Below are positions 19,040 through 30,123 of a stretch of DNA of 64,000 nucleotides, piece by piece. The notes under the pieces are model-generated. The model did no database searches. It saw only the letters and a list, made by a program, of their open reading frames with translations, and was not told the DNA's origin. This DNA is from Tubulanus polymorphus (lineage: Eukaryota > Nemertea > Palaeonemertea > Tubulaniformes > Tubulanidae): the NCBI RefSeq assembly GCF_964204645.1, contig NC_134031.1, positions 19,031,307-19,095,306 on the forward strand, written 5' to 3'. Within the stretch, counting starts at the first letter, position 1. Every line of letters starts with the position of its first letter. Made by a program: the position numbers and the translations under genes.

Positions 19040-22000
19040 ATGTCAAGAAAGAAAAATAAGGCATTATTCGAGGTTTTTGTTAGGGGATTACCACAATTAG
19101 TTAAAGAAGAACAGCTGCGAGACTTCCTTTGGAATTCAGGTGGCGTCATGGTAACTATCCTTATGATTTTTCCAAATTATTTTGGTGACTTTCCGGTGTA
19201 AAGACATTATCTATCTAGAGTTGACACGGGTTCAAACTCATCCTCCCGCGGCAGGGATTCGAACCTGATGGCATCGAGATTGCCACAGTGAGTGTAGCGA
19301 TGCCATCAGGTTCGAATCCCTGCCGTGGGAGGATGGTTCAAAGTATTCTAAGACTAACTAAGTGTTTGTTTTCTAGGCGCAAGGGATAGAGCTACCAAAA
19401 AATCGTGAGGGTAGAAATAAAGGCTTCGGTTTTATTCAGTTCAGGGACGAGAGATCATTTGAAAAGACCATTAATCTGAAAGAGGTGGTTACATATCGAT
19501 ACATGTAGCTTTATGGACATGGCCTTTGCATCCTTGGATGTCATGGGTTGTTTTTTTATATATTCAGAAATTCTTTGGCAGGCCGTTGGTTTTTGTAGAA
19601 TCAAACAAAGGTAAACGTAATTCGTCATGTTACAACCGGGATTTAATCATATTTCAATTTGTTAAGAGCATTCATCAAAACATGATTTGATAGGGTGGAA
19701 TTTCTCGATGAGTTTTTAGAACATTATGTTATACATGTACTTTCGCCAGTTTCATTCATTCCTGAAAATGAAATTTCTATTTTATCAGGAAAATGTTTGC
19801 GACCAGGTGGTCGTATGATCCATAAAGATGCCTCGCAGAAAAATGAATATAGAGCTAGAAGTAAAGAACATAGAAATTTACGGTAAATAACGATGCCCTT
19901 CTTGGCAAATACGTTCATTAACATACCATTTGTTTGTACACAGTAAAACTTTGCTTAATTCGGTTCGGGATTTTTCGGATTTTGATTTAAATTGCGCTGA
20001 TGCAGTTCAGTTTGCCCTTTAAATCAAAGATTACTATCTCTTTCATTCGGATCCGACTTTTCTAAATTCGGACTAAAATATCAGTTCCTTAAGAAAATTT
20101 CTGTTGAAATAATTACAATTGATTCAGATCGGTAATATGCCTGTTAGTGTAGCCACAACGATCTCCCGATCTGACACAGTGTAACTTGTATTTCACTGCA
20201 ACTATGTGCTTCCGCGCTGTCTGCAGACATGTTTCTGTCACTGCGATTTTACTTTTCACTAGAGACCGGCGCACGCGAAGAACAAATATTTCTTTTGAAT
20301 ATGTTTCGCAGAATAAAGAGCATGGAGCTACTAGCAGTAAAGAACGTAGACGTTTACGGTAAATATTGATTCGCTTCTTGGCGAATAGATTCGTTAACGT
20401 ACGATTTGTTCATATGTGTAAAAATGTGCATTTTTGACAGGTTGCTACGTAAGATTGACGAATTGCTGCATCCTTTGCTTGATGATATGACTACACCAGA
20501 AATCTTCGTCTACTTGAAAGATAATCTGCCTTTATTAAAGGATCTGATGGATGACAAGTTTATTTCTTCGGAAACGTTTGAAGTTCTCATTAAAGCTATA
20601 CAATCAATTTGTGGTCAAAGCGAGGATTTGCCTATTTTACACGCTATTATCAACTCTACTATTTACAATCCAGCTGGCACAATAGATAAATATTGTAATG
20701 ATTGTAAAAAATTAGGACGCCTAGATGATAGTCAAATCGGTACATTTCTGAATGTATTAAAATTGTCCAATGAAATTCTCAAGAGGCTTCCCAATCAGGC
20801 GCATCTTCGAATTTTGTTCGTCATAAAAGGATTTGAGATCACATTTGAGAAGATAGAAATGCAGAACACAGATGTGCTAGGGGAACTTGACCAATTGCAA
20901 CAACTACATGATACCACAATTAAGAAGGTACTTCGACAAGAAGCACGCGATGAAGGGACAGCGGAGAATGTTGATATATTACTTGGGTCTATACTACCAA
21001 AAGTTGAAGACTTTCGTATCAAACCACTAATTGATGAAAATCTAGTTTATGGTTGTTACAAATCAACAACGCATTACCTTAGTACTCAATTTCAGCTGTT
21101 ACGTGAGGATTTTATTCGTCCAATTCGTTCTGCAGTACAGCAGTATCTAGCCAGCTTCAGTGATAAAAAGAAAATTACTCGTCTCCAAGATGCCTTCATT
21201 TACCATGATGTCAGGTTTATTGCGACAGATTCGTTTGAAAAGACTCGTCTGCAGTTTCACTCGAGAAATCTAAAAAGAGTTCGATGGCAGAATTGTAAAC
21301 GGTTTATCTATGGTTCGCTTGTTTGTTTATCAGCCGATCGATTTGAATCGATGATTATTGCTACTGTGATGGATCGTGACCCAAAAGAGTTGGCTGAAGG
21401 ATACGTAGATGTGAAAATAATATCTGCGGTTTCATCATTGCCATTAAACTATAAAGAGAAATGTTATGTCCTCATCGAGGGACAGTCTTACTTCGAAGCA
21501 TACCGTCATAATCTAAAACGACTTCAGTCTTTGAAAAGAGATTTTGATGCAGGCGTTGAGCTTCCATTCCGTGACTATTTTGTGAGTCCAAAGAATGTTA
21601 CCGTCGCACACCCTAAGTATCTGTTGATAAGGAAATTAGAGTCTACTGACAGTGTCACTGACGAACCTCTTCCTGATGATATATTTTCTGATATAAATAT
21701 GCATTGCTTAAGGTCTGATGACACAGAGATGCGATTGAAAGAATTTTTGGATTTTTCTAATTGGCCATCAGAGGAAAATTCATGTTTGGATACATCGCAA
21801 TTGGAAGCGTTACACCACGCATTAACACATGAGGTTGCAATTATCCAAGGTCCTCCAGGAACTGGCAAGACCTATCTTGGTCTAAAAGTAGTAGAATTCC
21901 TTTTTGACAATGAATCGGTCTGGGAAACAAAGGAGAAAAAGACATCGCTAGGGAATCCGAAACGAACAAAACAGTTTAAAGATAAAATCATGGTTGTCTG

Positions 22001-25000
22001 TTATACTAACCATGCGCTAGACCAGTTCCTTTCAGAGATATTGACGCTCACTCGAATTAGATTAAAAACGGTGGTTAGAATTGGGGGCAGATGCAAAGAT
22101 AAAAAGTTGGAAAGAATTACACTTAAAAGTCATCGAAGAAATCCGCATTACCATAGAAGTCATAGAAGTAATGGTAGAGATCTGTTAAAAATTAATAACG
22201 GTTTGAGCGATGTGCAGGCAGAATCAAAATACCTAAAATCAATGTTGAAAAATGTGTACGTGTTTAACATTACTGTGGGTGATTTGATGCAACAAGCAGT
22301 TGCTGGGCATAGACAACAATTTCTTGTTCCACGCTGCTCCATTCAAGAGACCATTATTTATTGGGTCTTGGGCAAAGATATAATGGCTGTAGTCAAGGCA
22401 AAGATGGATGTGCAGAACGATGGTGAAGTGATTATTGAAGATATCCCAGATGAAGATATCCCATATGACGATATCCCAGATGAAGATATCCTATATGAAG
22501 ATATCCAAGATGAAGATATCCTATATGCACATATCCCAGATGAAGATGAACCAGAGGAAGTGATGGAAGTAGACGAACGACCAGCAGCAGAATCAGTTTT
22601 AGATGAAATTCTGCCTGAACCCGGTGAAGATGAAGCCATTGACGTCGCGGAAGAAGCACAACTGATAACCGATGAAAGGTTTATATATGATGATATACAT
22701 AATGAGATATACGATGATCAGAATATTAACAATGATATAAGCCATTATAACAAAGAGTTTTTGCTAGATAAACGAGCACTTATGAATCCGTTATGGCCAG
22801 TTAAAGATCTGCTGAAAGAGCTAAATGCGTTAGGATGCCGGATCCAAGAGCGGAAGCTTTTGAATGTCGATTACCGAAGCCGAAGGATGAACATGAACAT
22901 CTGGTCTATGAATATGGAAGAGCGTCTATTGTTGTATCTGTCATGGTATAAGGCAGCTAGATCCACTTGGCAAACACGATTGGAATCGTTAGAGATAACG
23001 AGTCTGTCGTTACAGGACGAGAAAGAGAAAGCTTATTTAGAGACGGACCAGTTCATTTTACAAAGTGCAGATATCATTGCTATGACGACCACCGGTGCAT
23101 CAAAATTCAGTCATCTGATAGAAGCAGTTTGTCCAAAGATCGTCATCGTAGAGGAAAGTGCTGAAGTGTTGGAAGCGCACATCGTTACGTCACTAACAGT
23201 CGGTTGTGAACATCTAATACTAATTGGTGACCATAAACAACTGCGACCAAAACCAACAGATTTCGAATTAGCTCGCGATTATAACCTCGATATATCGTTC
23301 TTCGAGAGGCTTCAGAAGAATGGCCAACCCATCAAAACTCTTCAATTACAGCATAGAATGCGTCCTGAAATCTCTCGTTTACTAGTACCACATATATATG
23401 AATCACTGATCGATCACGATTCTGTGAAAGATTTCGATGATATAAAAGGTTTTGAGACAAATATGTTCTTCTTGAACCACAGTGAAAGTGAAAAAGCTGA
23501 AATCGAAGGATGCAGTCATAGTAATGATTTTGAAGCAGAAATGGTAAAAGCCATGAGCAAATACATTCTAATGCAGGGTTATCGACCAGACCAGATAACC
23601 GTTCTAACGCCATACGTTGGTCAGATGTTTGCCATAAAGAACATTTTGCCACGAAGGGAATTTGAAGGTATTCGAATTACTCCCATCGACAACTTCCAAG
23701 GCGAAGAAAATGATATCATAATTTTCAGTTTTGTGCGAAGCAACAAAATGGAGAAAATAGGATTTCTGAATACGCAGAACAGAATATGTGTTGCATTATC
23801 TAGGGCTAAAAAGGGATTCTATTGCTTGGGAAACTTTAAACTCTACGCAAAGAAATGTCGAGTTTGGAGAGATATTGTTACGGATCTCGAAGAAGCTGGA
23901 AAGATTGGAAGTCATTTGACGTTAATTTGTCAAAATCACCCAAATACAAAAACACGTGTGACGACACCAGAGGATTTTGAAAAATGTCCATTTGGTGGCT
24001 GCCAAGAAAGCTGTTCTACGATGACATGTGGCCATAAATGTCCATTTAAATGCCATAAAGGCGACCATGTGGGCAAGTATAGATGTAGAGAAAAATGTCT
24101 ACGTAGTTGTGAAGCAGCTGGCCATATTTGTAAAAAACTGTGTTTTGAAGAATGCTCTCCATGCCCAGAAGATTGCACTGAAGAAATAGAATGTGGCCAT
24201 ATATGTCAACGTAAATGTGGAGATGTTTGCACAACCCGCTGTGCGATGCCATGTTCCAAAAGTCTACCTTGTTCTCACCAGTGTAAGAAGTTGTGCTATG
24301 AGCCATGTGAATGTTCTGAACCATGCGAGAAGGATTTAGAATGTGGTCATAGATGTGACAGACATTGCAGTGCTCCTTGTACGCCGCGTTGTACACGTCC
24401 ATGTTTAAAGAGTCTACCATGCTCTCATCAGTGTCAGGAGTTGTGCTATGAGCCGTGTGAATGTTCTGAACCATGCGAGAAGGATTTAGAATGTGGTCAT
24501 AGATGCGACAGACATTGCAGTGCTCCTTGTACACTGCGTTGTACACGTCCATGTTTAAAGAGTCTACCATGCTCTCATCAGTGTCAGGAGTTGTGCTATG
24601 AGCCGTGTGAATGTTCTGAACCATGCGAGAAGGATTTAGAATGTGGTCATAGATGCGACAGACATTGCAGTGCTCCTTGTACACTGCGTTGTACACGTCC
24701 ATGTTTAAAGAGTCTACCATGCTCTCATCAGTGTCAGGAGTTGTGCCATGAGCCGTGTGAATGTTTTGAACCATGTGAGAAGGATTTAGAATGCGGTCAT
24801 GAATGTCGTAATCGTTGCAGTGTTCCTTGCACGACTCGATGCCGGATGCCATGTTCCAAGACTTTACTATGTGGACATCAGTGTACGAAATTGTGTTATG
24901 CTACATGTGGCAAATGCTTGACATTCATTACAGTTGAACTAGAATGTAGCCATACTTTGGAAAAGGTTTGCCACAAAGAAGCAACACAGGCTGATTGTGA

Positions 25001-26494
25001 GACGCTTATGAAAACAACATTGTCTTGTTCTCATAAGATGCGTGTAAAATGTTGCCAATTGCTCGATAAGGCATCTATCAAGTGCGAAAAAATTGTTTCA
25101 AAAGCATTACCTTGCGATCATCAATTGTGGGGGAAATGTGGTGAATCAAATGAATCCATAGATTGTCAAGTGAAAGTGAAATATGAATTGCAGTGCGGTC
25201 ATAACAGATATATAGAATGCTGGCGTTATACGAAATATGAAAATCAAACTAATGACCTTCATGGAGCCGACTTATACTGCAGTGTGATGTGTAAAAGAAA
25301 ACTATTATGTGGCCATGAAATTTTGGCTGAATGTTCACAAAATTCAACGAACCAATCACATTGCAAAAGAGAGTGCGAGGCTCGTTGCTGGCACACAAGA
25401 TGCAGGAATAATTGCAATGAGCGATGCTGGGTTTGTCGTCGTCCTTGCGGTTGGGAATGCAGTCATCAAAGATGCTCTAAAACCTGCTTCGAAGTATGCG
25501 ACAGGAAACCCTGCGATGAACCGTGTAATCAGAAGACTATATGCGGACATGACTGTATGGGTTACTGCGGTGAACCTTGTCCGTTGATTTGTGGCAAATG
25601 CGGAACAGCAGCTGACCCACCCAGTGAAAGGGATCGCTACGTGTCACTGTATCCTTGTGGTCACAGTTTCCTCAGGTCAGTCATTGACCAGCATATGAAA
25701 ATCAAGCATCGAGGTGGAATGAAAGTTGTGAATGTCCGTTGCTGTCCGTTGTCCAAATGCAGGAAACCTATTCTGTTTTGTCCACGATATAGTCATGTAA
25801 TCAAGAATTATTTCCATGCAAAATACTTCCTCCATAGGAATGTACTCAACGGTGATTGGTTATGCTGTAAAAAATGTGGTAAGACAAATTTGAACACATA
25901 TAGGGCTGCATGCGCAATGATAACTTCACTATCTCGCTGAAGTATTTTCCATAGCGAGTCAATATGAATCACCATTACGATCTAGCGCTTCATCTTCATT
26001 TATATGTACTTCTTTGTAACGTCATAGGATCCATCGATATAACCATGGACGTATAAACTAGTTTATACATCCATGATATAACATACATTACATTCGCGTT
26101 ACAGGTTACTACATGGTTTCGGATCTTCAAGATCCTAGATGTGATCGTTGTGAGGGAAGATCATTGCGTAGAAAAAGACCGAGATCAACGCAGATTAGTA
26201 AGTTGACACGATGAAAATAAGATACCGGTAATGTTGAAATAAAACTACATGTATGATTACAGAATTGTTCAGTGCCAGTGACGCGTGGCTTTAGACGTAC
26301 GTTGTATTTCTACACAAATATGGAATATTTCTTTTTACACTCGTTTATATCAAGATGGCGCTTATCTTAGAAAATACGACATACATGTATTATTTCTTTC
26401 AGCACACGGCGAATATGCGTCCCGTTACTCGGGAATTCGGAGCAGCAGTAGATACGCTCATAGGAACTCGCAGAAGAGATTTCGCCGTTGGTAA
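19040..26494 (+). CDS. ZNFX1: NFX1-type zinc-finger SF1 helicase with N-terminal RRM
   Basis: RNA helicase/zinc-finger protein linked in animals to antiviral sensing and small-RNA inheritance. Exons: 19040-19150, 19377-19484, 19568-19610, 19789-19882, 20441-25878, 26105-26197, 26403-26494; all phases fit and give about 1,990 aa (human ZNFX1 is about 1,900). Exons 1-3 encode an RRM with RNP2 VFVRGL and RNP1 NKGFGFIQF. The giant exon holds the ZNFX1 N-domain, Walker A GPPGTGKT (about 21849), motif II VEES (about 23148), GDHKQLRP, LQHRMRP, NFQGEENDI and ALSRAKKG, then an array of NFX1-type Cys/His fingers (about 23930-25600). An acidic repeat insert (about 22435-22560) sits between motifs I and II. 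Without the donor at 25879 the frame stops at 25940; splicing adds a C-terminal Cys finger and a basic Ser/Arg-rich tail. Confidence 0.92.
19241..19333. repeat. Intronic hairpin built from tRNA T-arm-like sequence
   Basis: Two 36-bp arms (19241-19276 and 19298-19333), inverted and identical but for one base, separated by 21 nt. The right arm contains GGTTCGAATCCCTGCC, a perfect RNA polymerase III B-box/T-arm core, and the left arm its complement. It lies in intron 1 of the ZNFX1 gene. It looks like two inverted ends of a tRNA-derived element. Confidence 0.8.
20312..20358 (+). CDS. Duplicate of ZNFX1 exon 4 (alternative or relic exon)
   Basis: This 47-nt segment after acceptor tttcgcag is homologous to the 3' half of the exon at 19789-19882, including the identical end 'agtaaagaac.tag..tttacg' and donor gtaaat. 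The similarity continues into the intron (19834-19943 against 20307-20420). Read in the homologous frame it gives NKEHGATSSKERRRLR and exits in phase 2, fitting the exon at 20441. It enters in phase 0, so it cannot follow 19610 in that frame. Use is uncertain. Confidence 0.4.
22435..22560 (+). repeat. 15/30-bp coding repeat (acidic insert)
   Basis: Tandem gatatcccagatgaa and gatatcctatatgaa units inside ZNFX1 encode runs of DEDIP and DEDILY. The repeat is in frame and probably forms a disordered acidic loop between helicase motifs. Confidence 0.85.
24240..24860 (+). repeat. 150-bp zinc-finger coding repeats in ZNFX1
   Basis: The segment ccatgcgagaaggatttaga recurs at 24321, 24471, 24621 and, slightly changed, 24771: an exact 150-bp (50-residue) period. 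Middle units are almost identical at nucleotide level, including synonymous sites. Each unit encodes two or three Cys/His knuckles (e.g. ECGHRCDRHC, LPCSHQCQELC). This is recent in-frame expansion or gene conversion. Confidence 0.93.
26044..26075. repeat. 32-bp palindrome, copy 1
   Basis: CATGGACGTATAAACTAG continues into its near reverse complement and ends ATCCATG. It lies in the ZNFX1 intron just before the exon at 26105. A sister copy is at 38070-38101. Confidence 0.75.
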
Positions 26495-28266
26495 CACATA
26501 TGTTTGTGAACATGTGCACGGGTTAGATACAATCGTGTTTCTTCAAGCGATGTGTAAATTGAATATATCTTATATACCAGAGAATATAGTTTCATGGATG
26601 GCCAGTTACTTTTTTGAAAGCTTACAAGGAAAAAGCTAGCGATAGCACCTGTATTTGGAAAGTACCCGGCATATCCTGTCATGATTATGTCTATCGCTGC
26701 ACGCATTGAGGAAACTCATTATCTACCTGTATATCGAGCTTGGACGATACCGAAATATCTTAATCAATATTAGGCTGGATCAAAAAGGAATAGAAAGAAA
26801 GAGCACTTTTTTCTCCATATTATGATCGGTATTTAGATAAGCAAACTAATATATTTTACTATTAACGTAATTTTCTCGATTTAACTATACAAATAGAATA
26901 TCACGTAATACGTAGGTAGTGTTTTTGTAAATTAGTTGTTGATACAGCCGTGAAGGTGCGCAATTTCGCCATAAAATGTTAAACTGAAACTGAAACTGTA
27001 TTTAGGCCTAAAGCCTATTGTAATATTGTAGCTTTATATTTTATAGCTTAGTCATAGAATTGTTTTTATCAAAAGGTTGATATAATCATCGTAACGCAAC
27101 AAGGTTCGACTGGAGTAAGGTCGAACAAGAGATTGTGGAGTCGACTGTAGAAGTATAATGTTGTTGCTGTCGTGGTAAAGAGAATAAATCCTTATCTGTA
27201 AAGGATCCGTTGTTTTCCTTGTTAATTTGTTCTACACATTTAAGTTTTGATTCTCTAAGCAACAATTAAGTTAATGGAAAGGAGTATGATACAACAGTGC
27301 AGAAAACTTAATGGCTGGTGAAATTGCGCGATAACGTAAGAGATTTGGCTTGTAAATACGACATTATCAACATCATGTCGTAGCTGAATACCCGTCCAAT
27401 GGACGGCTGGTTAGGCGCATGGGTGCGTTGGTCGCGAGAATCTCCTTTCGCATAATCCCGAGTTCTGCTATTTTTGTATACGAAATACATTCATCTTTTA
27501 TTGGCTGGGAAATGCATCTAAATGCTTCAATGTTCTGGAGTCTTGGACAAACCCCCGTAAGTATACCTGTGGTTTAATTTATCGATCGGATATCTTTACA
27601 AAGCCTATCCACTTATAAGAATCTTCCCCCAACCACCACCAGGACACTAATAACTGTGGATCCCTTGATGGCGAACACATCTTTTTTAATCGAAGTTTGA
27701 CTACCTTGGACTGCCAGTCTTGCAACTTAACAATTGGAAAAACTGGCGTTAAGCATCAGTAAAACGACTTTTTAGTAAATGCATTAATTTCTCTTTGGCA
27801 ATATAACGTGCCTTTTAGGCAATTGATTCAATTTAATGTGCCCTTTTTGGCAATTGATTCATATTCTAATTCATGACAGGGCATTCACCTTGGACATAGG
27901 TCCTGACGTCGGATTATGGGGCGCTGTAGCGGGCCGGGTGGTATTTTTATGAGAATATTTTTGAAAAGGGCACTTTGACAAATTTAAGGGGTCGCACGTG
28001 CCGCGGGTGCGACCCCTGTATCCGCCCAAGTCACGAGAAAGAGGACATTCAGACAATCACTGTTGAAATGGGGTAATAAAGGTATAAACAGGTATTCCTC
28101 TCCTCACTTGAATAAATTGAGCCAGCTCCCGGTCTATAAGTATATTCACAGGGGCTCGTATTTGAAGTTTGGGGTTGTGAACTGTTGCTTAGATCATCCA
28201 ATATCCAAGGTACTTCTAAACCTCTAAAGAATTTTGTGACCAAATGAGAGAAATATGTTTTTCCGC
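26495..28266. other. ZNFX1 3' UTR and intergenic DNA
   Basis: No convincing gene. Contains a GAAACTGAAACT double motif at 26986-26997, a possible relative of the 54.2-kb repeat near 27565-27610, and a hairpin with 10-bp arms (GGGGTCGCAC at 27988-27997, GTGCGACCCC at 28007-28016). Short open frames are unrecognised. Confidence 0.5.
27183..27188 (+). terminator. Poly(A) signal, probable ZNFX1 3' end
   Basis: AATAAA about 690 nt after the TAA at 26494, followed by a GT/T-rich stretch. An earlier AATAAA at 26238 would serve an isoform that retains the intron and stops at 25940. Confidence 0.5.
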
Positions 28267-28272
28267 GTTGAA
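28267..28272 (-). terminator. Poly(A) signal candidate for B3GALT6
   Basis: TTTATT on the + strand reads AATAAA on the coding strand, about 780 nt past the stop at 29053. Confidence 0.35.
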
Positions 28273-28734
28273 GAATTTATTCCGTTTTTCTATAAATTAC
28301 AATAGTGAAGAATTATCAAAAATATTTGCAGAGTAAACGAGACACAACGATTGATTCCCGATGAATTACACAATAACTGAGCATAATCATCACATTAATA
28401 TACATTGTGTTATAATGATCTAAAAACATTTGAAATAAATTTTTTACAATTCATCAATCGGAACTTTGATTCATGAAATACACAATCGGGACATTAAACT
28501 CATTTAGCTTCCGGCACCTTTCATAAAGTACGTTCCAAAAGCTTTGCAGATTTTCAATGTATGCCACTTTAAAAGCGTTATTTACACAGGAAGAAGTGGT
28601 CAGTTCTCGTACCCCTCTCCTCATGAATGCGTTGGTTACTTTACGAATGGCCCTTCTTTAATCTAACTAACAGCTGTGTTTGATTGCAGAACCACCAAAC
28701 CCTAGAGAGACTAAAGAAAATACACTGTTCTAAC

Positions 28735-28965
28735 ATATCAGGGAATCCAAAATTCCCTGATTTTCCCTGATGCCTGATTATAAGATATTTTTGTGGGAGC
28801 TATTTCTTATGAAGAGGCTTGTGCCACTTGTCACCAGCAAGAACAAGACACAAAAAATTCAGATTTTTTTCAGATTTTCAAGAAAACAGTCAGAATTCCC
28901 CGATTTTCACTTCAGGGAAAAATAAATCCAGAATTCCCTAATTTGTAAGAACCCTAGACCTGGTT
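28735..28965. repeat. Dispersed 'aattccctga' repeat
   Basis: Phrases such as agggaatccaaaattccctg, gtgccacttgtcaccagcaagaac and attcagatttttttcag recur in diverged form near 405-615 and 37940-38000. No coding content. Probably a degraded SINE-like or MITE family. Confidence 0.45.
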
Positions 28966-29052
28966 CCACAGTTTGATAAAGTCAATTTCAATGAGTTGAC
29001 TATTGAATCAAATCTAAAACCAAGTCCTTCACATGAACGAACGAAGCCGCTT

Positions 29053-30123
29053 TCAAGGAATAGATGAATTATCTCTGATACAACATTGCGACGGCAGAAC
29101 GCTCCAGTTATAAATATAAGAATTTAATAATTTGAATTGTTTCGCGCACAATTTATTCTTATTCACTAAATTCGAATGTAACTCGTTCAGTTGTTCGATC
29201 GTCTTTTTATGCGTGATTAAATAATCATCGTGGCAACCGCGCGATCGGTACTCGGTGTCGAAACGCGGGTCGTGCAGACGGTTTATCTCGAGCGGCGCGA
29301 GCCACGCGCCGACCGACACGTCCTCGCTTTTATACCGTTTCAAATACGGCGCCGTAGCCGCGAGATAGTGAACCAGATCGGCGGAGATTACGTAACCTCC
29401 TCCGCGCGCGTACGGTAAATATCGGTCGCATAAAACCCAGTCTTTCTCGGCCCACTGACCGGTGTGTTTGACGCGACCGTTCCCGTAGAAGAATCCCCAG
29501 TATAACCGCTGCGTACGTTTCCGTTTCAGCTCGTCGAAAATCGGACGCAATCGCACGTAGCTATCGTCGTCCGTTTTCAACACGTAACGATAATCCACGT
29601 TCGAGTCCAACCAGACGAACGTCTTCAGGACTTTATCCGTTAATTTATCGTAACCGTCGTGCACGTCCGACAGCAAGATCAAATCGTCGTGGACGGAATT
29701 CTCTTTTTTTAAATGCGCGACGGCCTCCGGCGCGAGCGCTTTCGTCCCGATCGCGAAGTAGACTTTCGCGTCGCCGCGGTGAGTCCGATTAACCACGGTC
29801 GACGCCCACGTTTTACGGATCGCCATTCGCTGTTTGAAATTCGCGGGACTCGTCACGACGACCGCGACCAGGAACGCGTACGACCGACTCTCCGATCCGC
29901 GTAACGCCGATTTCCATAAAGAGCGGCCGGACTGGTCATGGGCTCGAGCGTGGTCGACGTAATTTATCGGTTGGTTTTCGCCGATCCCGCACATCATCGT
30001 GTAAACGACTCCGCTGAGGAAGAGAAATACTGCACCGATCATGAGAGTCGTAGCGTGTCGGTTCAACTGCTGATAAATACCGACTCCCGTACGATCTCCT
30101 CGATGATGATAGTTATTATACAT
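29053..30123 (-). CDS. B3GALT6: Beta-1,3-galactosyltransferase 6 (GT31)
   Basis: Golgi type II enzyme that adds the second galactose of the GAG-protein linkage tetrasaccharide. Single exon, 356 aa (human about 329). Short cytosolic N-terminus, one signal-anchor helix at about residues 25-45, then the GT31 domain: MAIRKTW (100-106), DGYDKLTDKVLKTF (156-169), the DXD-type KTDDDSY (183-189), YARGGGYVIS (238-247) and the EDVSVGAWL block (267-275). The first Met (30121-30123) fits because it gives the short basic tail before the anchor. The gene is GC-richer than its flanks and intronless, as in vertebrates. It is divergent from UBE2J2 with 865 bp between start codons. Other GT31 members are possible, but the C-terminal half is closest to B3GALT6. 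Confidence 0.93.
   Translation of the reverse strand: MYNNYHHRGDRTGVGIYQQLNRHATTLMIGAVFLFLSGVVYTMMCGIGENQPINYVDHARAHDQSGRSLWKSALRGSESRSYAFLVAVVVTSPANFKQRMAIRKTWASTVVNRTHRGDAKVYFAIGTKALAPEAVAHLKKENSVHDDLILLSDVHDGYDKLTDKVLKTFVWLDSNVDYRYVLKTDDDSYVRLRPIFDELKRKRTQRLYWGFFYGNGRVKHTGQWAEKDWVLCDRYLPYARGGGYVISADLVHYLAATAPYLKRYKSEDVSVGAWLAPLEINRLHDPRFDTEYRSRGCHDDYLITHKKTIEQLNELHSNLVNKNKLCAKQFKLLNSYIYNWSVLPSQCCIRDNSSIP

Noticed and set aside
20406-20440. ATG at 20406 as the start of the helicase protein
   Set aside because: The codons before 20441 are intron-like and end in an acceptor (tttttgacag); upstream exons join 20441 in frame, so the ORF start is an artefact.
22358-22659. Overlapping antisense frames rich in Ser/Ile/Tyr
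   Set aside because: Mirror of the acidic DEDIP repeat in ZNFX1.
24046-24852. 268-codon antisense open frame with internal repeats
   Set aside because: Shadow of the 150-bp zinc-finger repeats of ZNFX1 on the opposite strand; Cys/His codon pattern only makes sense on the + strand.
26355-26639. 94-codon open frame after ZNFX1 as a separate gene
   Set aside because: It overlaps the final ZNFX1 exon (26403-26494) in a different frame and matches nothing.
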